64,000 nucleotides of DNA, from positions 2,418,001-2,482,000 of the forward strand of contig NZ_PHUJ01000003.1 of the NCBI RefSeq assembly GCF_002813375.1, in the 5' to 3' direction. The notes beneath the pieces are model-generated. The model was given only the letters and a program-made list of their open reading frames with translations, ran no database searches and was not told the DNA's origin. The position numbers and the translations under genes are program-made. The stretch comes from Pseudonocardia alni. Lineage in GTDB: Bacteria > Actinomycetota > Actinomycetes > Mycobacteriales > Pseudonocardiaceae. Shown in pieces: positions 48,360 through 57,448 of this stretch; position 1 is the stretch's first letter, and each line of letters begins with the position of its first letter.

Positions 48360-48872
48360 TCAGGCGACCTCGGCGGGCGTCCCGCCGGTGACCGCGACGA
48401 GCTCGTCGAAGGTCGTCGGGAACACCGAGCGGGCCACCCCGCCGGCACCCCAGACCCGGTCGAAGTCCCGCAGCGCGACGTCGACCAGGGTGCGGACCGG
48501 CGCCGGGTGCCCGACGGGTGCGACCCCGCCGATGACCTGCCCGGTGGTCTCGCGCACGAACTCCTCCGACGCCCGTCCGACCCGCGCCGCGCCGACCAGC
48601 GCGGCGACCCTGTCGGTGTCGACCCGGTGCGCCCCGGAGGTGAGCACGAGCAGCGGGGCGCCGTCGGCGTCGAAGACCAGTGAGTTCGCGATCTGGCCGA
48701 CCTCCACCTCCAGCGCGGCGGCCGCCGCGGCCGCGGTGGTCACCGCGTCGGGCAGCAGCACCAGGCCCGCGATCGACGCGGGGTCGGCACCGGCGCGGCG
48801 CAGCGCCTCCTTCACGGCGGCGACGCGGGGGTGGTCGGCGGGGTGTTCGACGCTCCGGCTCACCCGGCCCAT
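48360..48872 (-). CDS. YbaK/EbsC-type aminoacyl-tRNA deacylase-like protein
   Basis: 170-residue single-domain YbaK protein. SVEHPADHPRVAAVKEALRRAGA, the strand-loop LEVEVGQIANSLVFDADGAPLLVLTSGAHRVD, the family lysine position replaced by the GRASEEFVRETTGQVIGGVAPVGH segment, and RTLVDVALRDFDRVWGAGG are characteristic. Relatives hydrolyse mischarged tRNAs (for example Cys-tRNA-Pro). ATG 48872 with GGGGGG upstream is used; GTG 48863 is an alternative. Confidence 0.85.
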   Translation of the reverse strand: MGRVSRSVEHPADHPRVAAVKEALRRAGADPASIAGLVLLPDAVTTAAAAAAALEVEVGQIANSLVFDADGAPLLVLTSGAHRVDTDRVAALVGAARVGRASEEFVRETTGQVIGGVAPVGHPAPVRTLVDVALRDFDRVWGAGGVARSVFPTTFDELVAVTGGTPAEVA

Positions 48873-48924
48873 CCTGCCCCCCGCCGCGTCGCGGGCGCCG
48901 CCGGGTTTCCGCCCCCGGGTGTGC

Positions 48925-49737
48925 TCAGAGGACGGCGAGGACGAGCAGCACGACGACGACCACGGCCAGCACCCCGGCCACGCCCAGCAGGATCCAGCGG
49001 TTGCGGCCGAGGTCCCCGCCCGGGGACCGGGGCCGGGCGCCGCGTTCGAACAGCTCGGCGGCCCGGTCGTGGGTCGGGCGCTCGGCCGGGTCGTCGGCGG
49101 TGAGGCCGTCCAGGACCGTCGCGAGCGCGCTGCCCGCCGACGGGCGCGGGCCCGCCGCCTCGCGCAGGACGGCGCCCAGGCACCACAGGTCCGCGGCCGG
49201 GGTGTCGCCGCCCTCGGGGGCGGCGGGCGCACCGTTCCCGCCGGGGCGCGGACCGACCGCGCGGGCGAGGCCGACGTCGGTGAGCAGGGCGCGGCCGTCG
49301 GCGGTGACGAGCACCGCGTCGGCGTCGAGGCCGCCGTGGGTGCCGCCGTCGGCGTGCACCGCACGCAGGGCGGCCAGCACGTCCCGGCCCACGAGCGCGA
49401 CCTGCCGGGGAGAGGGCGGCGCCGTCTCGACGACCGCACCCAGCGGTCGCGCCTCCGGGTGCTCGGTGACCAGGTACTCGCGCATGTCCCCGGCCGAGGA
49501 CCGGTCGGTGACCAGGTCCAGCACCCCGACGACCGACGGGTGGCGCAGCCGCCCGGCGGCCCGCACCTCGGTCAGCAGGCGCTCCCGCACCCCGGCCACC
49601 GCGGGCAGCGCGATCTCGGTGACGGCGACGGTGCGGCCGGTGATGCGGTCCTCGGCACGGTGGGTGGGCCCGAAACCGCGCCGGCCCAGCTCGTCGAGCA
49701 GCAGGTAGCGGCCGCCGACCATCCGGCCGGCGATCAC
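48925..49737 (-). CDS. Membrane-anchored pseudokinase (Ser/Thr kinase fold, catalytic residues lost)
   Basis: 270 residues with a protein-kinase fold, MVGGRYLLLDELGRRGFGPTHRAED...GRTVAVTEIAL at the N-terminus and a C-terminal membrane helix (ILLGVAGVLAVVVVVLLVLAVL). The active-site residues are missing: the VAxK lysine is Thr (VAVTEI), the HRDxKxxN loop reads THGGLDADAV, and DFG is DVG (LLTDVGLA). Catalysis is therefore unlikely; it may bind ATP weakly or act as a scaffold or sensor for other kinases. GTG 49737 overlaps the exonuclease III stop (GTGA). Confidence 0.85.
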   Translation of the reverse strand: MIAGRMVGGRYLLLDELGRRGFGPTHRAEDRITGRTVAVTEIALPAVAGVRERLLTEVRAAGRLRHPSVVGVLDLVTDRSSAGDMREYLVTEHPEARPLGAVVETAPPSPRQVALVGRDVLAALRAVHADGGTHGGLDADAVLVTADGRALLTDVGLARAVGPRPGGNGAPAAPEGGDTPAADLWCLGAVLREAAGPRPSAGSALATVLDGLTADDPAERPTHDRAAELFERGARPRSPGGDLGRNRWILLGVAGVLAVVVVVLLVLAVL

Positions 49738-50576
49738 ACGGCCCCCAGCCGGACGACGACGGGGGCGTGGTCGGAGAAGCGCCGGTCGTGCGCGGGCGCC
49801 CGGTCCACGACGGCCTCGTGCGCGGCGTCCGCGAGCCCGGGGGTGGTGAGCAGGTGGTCGATCCGCCACCCGGTGTCGTTGTCGAAGGCCCGCCCGCGGT
49901 AGCTCCACCACGAGTACGGCCCGTCGACGCCCGGGTGCCGCTCGCGGACCACGTCGCGCCAGCCGTGTTCGAGCAGCTTCGCGAACCACTCCCGCTCGTG
50001 CGGCAGGAACCCGGAGTTGCGCCGGTTCCCGCGCCAGTTGCGCAGGTCCAGCTCGGTGGGGGCGATGTTCCAGTCCCCGCCGACGACCATCTGCCGCCCG
50101 GTCGCGGCGCACCGGTCGAACGCGGTGCGCAGGTGGTCACCGAAGGCCGCGCAGAACGCGTCCTTGTGGTCCTGCTTCTCGGTGCCCGCCATGCCCTTGG
50201 GCAGGTACAACGAGGCCACGGTGAGCCCGCCGGGCAGGTCCACCTCCACGTAGCGGCCGTCCAGGTCGGTGGTGGGGTCGGTGCCGTTGCTCGCTCCGCG
50301 GGCTCCGCTCGGGAAGCCGATCCGTACCGCCTCGGGCTCGTCCCGGCTCAGCACCGCGACGCCGTTGCGGCCCTTCGCCGTCAGCGACGGGGCCAGGCGC
50401 AGGTGCCAGCCGCCCTCGTCGAGCGCGGCCAGGAAGGCGGCCGGCAGCTCGTCGGGCCGTGCCCGGACCTCCTGCAGGCAGACCGCCCGCGCGTCGGTCG
50501 CGGCCAGCCACTCCAGCAGCCCCTTGGTGGCGGCGGCACGGACCCCGTTGACGTTGACCGTGGCGAGCGCGTTCAC
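49734..50576 (-). CDS. xthA: Exodeoxyribonuclease III / AP endonuclease
   Basis: 280-aa DNA repair nuclease that cuts at abasic sites and removes 3' blocks. The EEP-fold residues are complete: NVNGVRAA, CLQEVRA (metal Glu), YLPKG, GGDWNIAPTELDLRNW, SWWSYRG and the C-terminal SDHAPVV with the catalytic Asp-His. GTG 50576 start. The pseudokinase gene overlaps its stop. Confidence 0.94.
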   Translation of the reverse strand: MNALATVNVNGVRAAATKGLLEWLAATDARAVCLQEVRARPDELPAAFLAALDEGGWHLRLAPSLTAKGRNGVAVLSRDEPEAVRIGFPSGARGASNGTDPTTDLDGRYVEVDLPGGLTVASLYLPKGMAGTEKQDHKDAFCAAFGDHLRTAFDRCAATGRQMVVGGDWNIAPTELDLRNWRGNRRNSGFLPHEREWFAKLLEHGWRDVVRERHPGVDGPYSWWSYRGRAFDNDTGWRIDHLLTTPGLADAAHEAVVDRAPAHDRRFSDHAPVVVRLGAV

Positions 50577-50619
50577 ACCGTCTACTGTGCCGCACCCCTG
50601 ATCACGCTGCGCGACGGGT

Positions 50620-50949
50620 TCAGCACCGGCTGCCCGAGGTCGCGGCGACGGAGTCCACCGGGACCCACTGGTTCTGCTCGGTGAGCTTGCGGAAGCCGCC
50701 GTCGACGATCGTCTCCGCCGCGACCTCGGTCCCGACCGGGAGCGTGCGGACCGGCGCCGCCGAGTTGCCGGGCGCCGAGCGCACCGTCACCTGCTCGCCC
50801 TGCACGACGACACGGCACCCGGTGGTCTCCAGGTTCCCGGTGACACCGCCGTAGGCGAGTGCGACGACCGTGAGGCCGACTCCGATGAGCCCGACCAGCG
50901 GCCAGCCCCTCAGGAGCGACTTCCGGGTGAGCCCGAAGACCTTCGCCAC
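50620..50949 (-). CDS. Membrane-anchored SH3-like domain protein
   Basis: 109-residue protein: a basic N-terminus, one membrane helix (WPLVGLIGVGLTVVALAYGGV, about 16-36) and an outside domain VVVQGEQVTVRSAPGNSAAPVRTLPVGTEVAAETIVDGGFRKL of bacterial SH3 type with two cysteines (C45 and the last residue) that could form a disulfide. Such domains bind cell-wall peptides. GTG 50949 preceded by GGGGAA. It is divergent from the isocitrate dehydrogenase gene. Confidence 0.75.
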   Translation of the reverse strand: MAKVFGLTRKSLLRGWPLVGLIGVGLTVVALAYGGVTGNLETTGCRVVVQGEQVTVRSAPGNSAAPVRTLPVGTEVAAETIVDGGFRKLTEQNQWVPVDSVAATSGSRC

Positions 50950-51070
50950 CGTGGTTCCCCTCCCGCCGAGCGCTGCCGCGACCACGGTAGCCGGTCCGCG
51001 GCCGTGGGCTCGACCATCACGGGGGTGTCGGGCCGGTTACTCCTGCGGGCGTGCGGGACCGGTGAACAGA

Positions 51071-51076
51071 TAGCGT
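51071..51076 (+). promoter_or_regulatory. Likely -10 element for icd
   Basis: TAGCGT, identical to the -10 at 6475-6480 and 7302-7307; leader of about 125 bases to ATG 51207. Confidence 0.4.
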
Positions 51077-51206
51077 GTGGCCCAGTCAGCGGGTCGCCGC
51101 GCCGGGGACCCGCCCGGTCGTCCCGGGCCCGTCCGCCGGCGCCGTCGCGGCCCGCTCGCTGGACACGGCAGCACACACGACGAGCCGAGGCAGGCCTGAG
51201 GACGCG

Positions 51207-53435
<2,229 letters not shown>

Positions 53436-53443
53436 CCCCACCG

Positions 53444-53483
53444 CGACGGCCCGTCCCCCCGCTGCCGGGAGGGCGGGCCGTCG
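53444..53483. terminator. Bidirectional terminator between icd and DUF2252 gene
   Basis: Arms 53444-53453 (CGACGGCCCG) and 53474-53483 are perfect complements; further C/G pairing near the loop is possible. Confidence 0.65.
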
Positions 53484-53488
53484 GCGTG

Positions 53489-54790
53489 TCAGGCCGAGCT
53501 GACGCCGGGGATGCGCCCGGAGCGGAACGCCTCCACGAACAGCGCGTGGTCGGCGCGCACGGTCCGGGCGTAGTCGTGGGCGAACTCCACGACCCACTCC
53601 ACGAACGCGTCCTCCGCACCGGCGGTGCGCGCCGCGACCGCCTCCTCGACCCGGAAGTCGACGAGCGCGTGGTCGGCGTCGGCGTCGGCCACGCAGTGGA
53701 TCTTCGCGGTGGCCCGGCCCAGGTCCGCGACGACCGGCGCGATCTCATCGGGCTCGGTGAGCTCCGACCAGTCCAGGTCCGCCTCGTAGGGCGAGACCTC
53801 GGCGACGACGAACCCGACGCCGTCGAGCTCGGTCCAACCCAGCATCGGGTCGGCGTGCGCCTGCAGCGCGCGCTGCGAGACCGCCGTCCGGTGCCCGTGG
53901 TGGCGGAACGCCGACGCCACCCGCTCGTCGGTGACCACCCGCGAGGGCGCGGCCACGTTGCCCTGCTTCATCGACACGACGATGTCGTTGTCCAGCGCCT
54001 GGTTCAGCCCCTCGACCAGCACCGTGTAGGTCGGCAGCCCGGCGCTGCCGATGCCCACGCCGGAGCGCCCGGCGACGTCCTTGACGGTGTAGGCGACGCC
54101 GCGGTGGCGCCGGGACTCCGGGATCGTGGCCACGTACGCCTCGAACGCCGCGGTGACCGCGGCCTTCTCGTCGTCGTCGAGGGTGCGGACGCCGGGGCCG
54201 GCGCGCAGGATCCGGTCGAAGCCCTCGGTCTCGGTGACCGCGTCGAGCAGTCCGACCCGGGTCCGGGTGCGCGCGGTCTGCAGGACCTGGTGCACCGGTC
54301 CCTCGGTGGTGTCCAGGCGCAGCGAGAACGCGTCGTCGTCGCGGTCGGCGAAGTGCCGCACCTGGGCCAGGTAGCTGCGGCAGTAGCGCTCGACGAGCTC
54401 GGACAGCGACCGGTCCGACAGCGCCTTGCGCCAGCCGAGCAGGCACAGGCTGGCCGCGAACCGGGTGACGTCCCAGGTCCAGTGGCCGAGGTAGGCCTCG
54501 TCGAAGTCGTTGACGTCGAAGACGAGCACGCCGTCGCCGTCCATGTAGGTGCCGAAGTTCTCCGCGTGCAGGTCGCCCTGGATCCAGACCCGGGCGGTCC
54601 GCTCGTCGACCCAGGGGTCCTCGCGGCGGGCGACGTCGTCGTAGAACAGGCAGGCGCTGCCCCGGTAGAACGCGAACGGGTCGGCGGCCATCTTCCGGAA
54701 CTTGGTCCGGAACGCCGCGGGGTCGGCGGCCATCAGGTCGTCGAAGGCGGTCACGAGGGTGTCGACGATGTGGCCGCTGCGGTCGGTCAT
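53489..54790 (-). CDS. DUF2252 protein with aminoglycoside-phosphotransferase-like fold
   Basis: 433-aa cytoplasmic protein. QGDLHAENFGTY (about 70-81) resembles the catalytic loop of APH/choline kinase-like enzymes, and VFDVNDFDEAYLGHWTWDVTRFAASL (about 88-113) supplies the following metal-binding Asp. FAFYRGSACLFYDD is the family's opening. A phosphotransferase activity is plausible but has not been proven for the family to my knowledge. ATG 54790 is used; an in-frame GTG at 54826 overlaps a GGAGG and is an alternative. Confidence 0.85.
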   Translation of the reverse strand: MTDRSGHIVDTLVTAFDDLMAADPAAFRTKFRKMAADPFAFYRGSACLFYDDVARREDPWVDERTARVWIQGDLHAENFGTYMDGDGVLVFDVNDFDEAYLGHWTWDVTRFAASLCLLGWRKALSDRSLSELVERYCRSYLAQVRHFADRDDDAFSLRLDTTEGPVHQVLQTARTRTRVGLLDAVTETEGFDRILRAGPGVRTLDDDEKAAVTAAFEAYVATIPESRRHRGVAYTVKDVAGRSGVGIGSAGLPTYTVLVEGLNQALDNDIVVSMKQGNVAAPSRVVTDERVASAFRHHGHRTAVSQRALQAHADPMLGWTELDGVGFVVAEVSPYEADLDWSELTEPDEIAPVVADLGRATAKIHCVADADADHALVDFRVEEAVAARTAGAEDAFVEWVVEFAHDYARTVRADHALFVEAFRSGRIPGVSSA

Positions 54791-54994
54791 GGCGCGATCA
54801 TGCTCGCGGACGGTGGCAGGGACCACCTCCGTCCGTGGGGTCCCGCCGGACCGAGCGCCGCCGACCGGGTGGCGGATGGATCTTCGTTGCGATCAACGGG
54901 TGATCAGCGGGCCACCGTGGGCGACGTCACGCAACCCGTCCGGAGCAACCCCCGTCCCGGAGCGGGTGTACCCACCGGTAGAATCTCGTTAGCG
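54791..54994. other. Upstream region of DUF2252 and the metal-box ORF
   Basis: About 200 bases without a gene on either strand; holds the promoter and metal-regulator-like box described separately at its right end. Confidence 0.4.
54979..54984 (+). promoter_or_regulatory. Strong -10 element TAGAAT
   Basis: TAGAAT is close to the TATAAT consensus, rare in such GC-rich DNA. It ends 10 bases before an ATG and 8 bases before the Zur/Fur-like box. Confidence 0.45.
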
Positions 54995-55007
54995 ATGATC
55001 ATTATCA
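54993..55007. promoter_or_regulatory. Zur/Fur-box-like palindrome
   Basis: CGATGATCATTATCA resembles the actinobacterial Zur consensus (TGAAAATNATTTTCA type) and general Fur boxes. It overlaps the expected transcription start and the ATG at 54995, an ideal repressor position. Confidence 0.45.
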
Positions 55008-55189
55008 GGCCGTCCCGCAGCGCACCGACCGGGGATCTCCCCGCCCGGCCGGGCCGGGTCGTGCGCGCGACCAGCACCGGCCCCGGGCGCCCCGGGAGCA
55101 AGCGTCCCGCGGGCCCCCGCAGACCCCCGACCCGGCGCCCGGCGGGCCCGGAGACGACCGGCGGCTCCCGCAGCCGAGCACTCAGCTGA
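54995..55189 (+). CDS. Possible small Arg/Pro-rich ORF under a metal-box promoter
   Basis: 64-residue reading frame starting MIIIRPSRSAPTGDLP, basic and Pro/Gly/Arg-rich throughout. It has no ribosome site, but TAGAAT lies 10 bases upstream so it could be leaderless. Codon third positions are mostly G or C, as in real genes here, but composition alone could explain that in this DNA. It overlaps the 3' end of the DUF3017 gene on the other strand by 8 bases. It could equally be the 5' part of a small RNA. Weak call. Confidence 0.3.
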   Translation: MIIIRPSRSAPTGDLPARPGRVVRATSTGPGRPGSKRPAGPRRPPTRRPAGPETTGGSRSRALS

Positions 55190-55490
55190 TGGTCAGCGAG
55201 CCCTGGGTGATCGTCAGAGCCAGCAGCAGGACGACGACGCCGAACCCGCCGTACACCAGCGCGTCGGCGTAGCGGCCGCGGATCGCGAGCAGCCCGACCC
55301 GGTCCGGCGGCAGCGCGACGCGCAAGCCCGCGGCGACCAGCATCGCCACCGCCAGCGCCGCGGACCCCTCGCGCCAGTGCTCGGTGATCACCCGCTGCAG
55401 CCCGACCAGCGACACACCGAGGACGACGAGCAGCGGCCAGTGCGCCCGCAGCCGGGCCCGCAGGCCGTGACCGGAACGGGTCGCCACCAT
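55182..55490 (-). CDS. DUF3017 membrane protein
   Basis: 102-residue protein with three membrane helices (HWPLLVVLGVSLVGLQRVI, SAALAVAMLVAAGLRVAL and ALVYGGFGVVVLLLALTI). Small DUF3017 proteins lie directly downstream of folD in actinobacteria, as here (and Rv3355c in M. tuberculosis as I recall). ATG 55490 with GGGGGGCGG upstream. Function unknown. Confidence 0.85.
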   Translation of the reverse strand: MVATRSGHGLRARLRAHWPLLVVLGVSLVGLQRVITEHWREGSAALAVAMLVAAGLRVALPPDRVGLLAIRGRYADALVYGGFGVVVLLLALTITQGSLTIS

Positions 55491-55541
55491 CACCGCCCCC
55501 CGCCGCCCGTCATGCCGACAGGCTGCGTTCGGTATCGATTC

Positions 55542-56396
55542 TCACTCCGCCAGGCTGCGTTCGGCTGCCTCGACGACGTTCGTCAGCAGCATCCCGCGGG
55601 TCATCGGCCCCACGCCGCCCGGCATCGGCGCCAGCAGCCCGGCGACCTCGGCGACCTCGGGCGCCACGTCGCCGACCAGGCCCAGGTCGGTACGGGTGAC
55701 GCCGACATCGAGCACCGCGGCGCCCGGCTTGATCTGGTCGGCGGTGATGAGCCCCGCCCGGCCCGCCGCGGCGACGACGACGTCGGCCTCCCGCAGGTGC
55801 GCCGTCAGGTCCCGGGTGCCGGTGTGGCACAGGGTGACGGTGGCGTTCTCCGAACGGCGGGTCAGCAGCAGCCCCAGCGGGCGGCCGACCGTCACGCCAC
55901 GACCCACGACGACGACCCGCGCCCCGTTCAGCTCGACACCGAACCGGCGGCACAGCTCGACGATGCCGCGCGGGGTGCACGGCAGCGGTCCCGGCTCGCC
56001 GAGGACCAGGCGACCCAGGTTGGTCGGGTGCAGACCGTCGGCGTCCTTGCCCGGGTCGACCCGCTCCAGCGCGGCGCCGGCGTCGAGACCGTCCGGCAGC
56101 GGGAGCTGCACGATGAAGCCCGTGCAGGTCGGGTCGGCGTTCAGCTCGTCGATCGTGTCCTCGACCTGGGCCTGGCTCGCGTCGGCGGGGAGCTCGCGCT
56201 GCAGCGAGGTCATGCCGACCTTGGCGCAGTCGCGGTGCTTGCCGCGCACGTAGGCGTGCGATCCGGGGTCGTCACCGACCAGCACCGTGCCCAGCCCGGG
56301 GGTCACCCCGGCGGCGGTCAGCTTCTCGACACGGCCCCGCAGGTCGTCGAGCAGCTCCGCCAATGTCGCCTTGCCGTCCATCACGCGTGCGCTCAC
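55542..56396 (-). CDS. folD: Methylenetetrahydrofolate dehydrogenase/cyclohydrolase
   Basis: 284-aa bifunctional one-carbon enzyme interconverting 5,10-methylene-, methenyl- and 10-formyl-tetrahydrofolate with NADP. Substrate motif [27 protein letters not shown] loop [23 protein letters not shown]-type segment ([11 protein letters not shown]) and [15 protein letters not shown] are all present. GTG 56396 follows GAGAGGA by 7 bases. A 14-base piece of its 3' end (55551-55564) is repeated just past the stop at 55519-55532. Confidence 0.95.
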   Translation of the reverse strand: MSARVMDGKATLAELLDDLRGRVEKLTAAGVTPGLGTVLVGDDPGSHAYVRGKHRDCAKVGMTSLQRELPADASQAQVEDTIDELNADPTCTGFIVQLPLPDGLDAGAALERVDPGKDADGLHPTNLGRLVLGEPGPLPCTPRGIVELCRRFGVELNGARVVVVGRGVTVGRPLGLLLTRRSENATVTLCHTGTRDLTAHLREADVVVAAAGRAGLITADQIKPGAAVLDVGVTRTDLGLVGDVAPEVAEVAGLLAPMPGGVGPMTRGMLLTNVVEAAERSLAE

Positions 56397-56625
56397 CCGG
56401 GCATCCTCTCAGGTGACGCCCGGGCCGGTCGAACCTGACCGAAGGACGCGTACGTGCCGCGCAGGTAGGGGGCGCCGTCCCCGCGAGCTGCGACGACGGT
56501 CCGGTTCCGTGCGACCGGGGTACAGGTCGGGGTCTGGTCGTACGGAGGGGCGAAAAACGATCTCCGCGAGAGCAGAATCACACCGCCGGTGCTCGACCGG
56601 TCACGAACTCGACGAGGAGTTTTCC

Positions 56626-57294
56626 ATGAGCGTGGAGAGCGACACCGCGGGGGCGCACGCCGCTGCTGCCCCGCCCGCCCCGGCAGCAGCGGCCCCGGCT
56701 GCCAACCCGGCCCTGATGGGCCTCATCTGCTTCCTGCCGTCCGGCATCACGCTGGGTCTGTGGTTCGTGGGCTACCTGGACACCACCGCACTGCCCGGCG
56801 GCATGATCCCGATCGTGACCTTCTCGGCGGGTCTGTTCCTGCTGCTGTCGGCCATGGTCGCGCTGCGCGTCGGGGACAGCGTCACCGCCGCGATCTTCGG
56901 GGTCTTCTCCGCATTCTGGACCAGCTTCGGCGTGCTGCTCATGGCGCTGAACAACGGCTGGATCATCGACGCCGGCACCGGAGAGGCCCTGTCCACCGAG
57001 CAGGTCGGGTCGATCCAGTCGACCTATCTGCTCTCGTTCACCCTGGTGTTCGTCCTGCTGACGCTGGCGACGCTGCGCCTGCCGCTGATGTTCACGATCG
57101 GCTTCGTGCTCGTCGACATCACCTTCGTGCTGGCCTACATCGGGGTGACCGCGGGCAACGCGGGCCTGTTCCCGATCGCCGGGATCACGACGTTCGCGTT
57201 CTGCATCGTGTTCGCCTACATCCTGTTCGACGCGTTCGGCCAGACGCTGGGCGGACGCGCGATGTCGATGGGCGGGCCGCTCGTCAAGTCCTGA
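56626..57294 (+). CDS. GPR1/FUN34/YaaH-family acetate transporter
   Basis: 222-aa membrane protein with six helices. It starts with an Ala/Pro-rich cytoplasmic tail, then the family motif as ANPALMGL (usually NPAPLGL) and the central pore stretch FGVFSAFWTSFGVLLMAL. Relatives (SatP, AceTr) carry acetate or succinate with protons. ATG 56626 has GAGGAG upstream. The FDAFGQTLGGRAMSMG ending is conserved in actinobacterial members. A strong terminator follows. Confidence 0.9.
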   Translation: MSVESDTAGAHAAAAPPAPAAAAPAANPALMGLICFLPSGITLGLWFVGYLDTTALPGGMIPIVTFSAGLFLLLSAMVALRVGDSVTAAIFGVFSAFWTSFGVLLMALNNGWIIDAGTGEALSTEQVGSIQSTYLLSFTLVFVLLTLATLRLPLMFTIGFVLVDITFVLAYIGVTAGNAGLFPIAGITTFAFCIVFAYILFDAFGQTLGGRAMSMGGPLVKS

Positions 57295-57310
57295 CCCCGT
57301 TCCGACCGCC

Positions 57311-57345
57311 CACGGGCCCCGCCGGTTCCTCCGGCGGGGCCTGTG
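57311..57345 (+). terminator. 15-bp hairpin terminator
   Basis: Arms 57311-57325 (CACGGGCCCCGCCGG) and 57331-57345 pair completely with one G-U pair and a 5-base loop, 16 bases after the acetate transporter stop. Confidence 0.75.
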
Positions 57346-57448
57346 GTCTGCCCGGCCCCGGTGGTCCGCGTGTCCCGGTGGTCCCCGTGGTCGGGGACCG
57401 CGGGGCCCGGAGGTCGCGAGGGCCCGGCGCCGGGCGCGGGCGAGACGG

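Noticed and set aside
45272..48391. 1039-residue open frame on the plus strand
   Set aside because: Antisense to fbiC, whose radical-SAM motifs are intact; composition is low-complexity.
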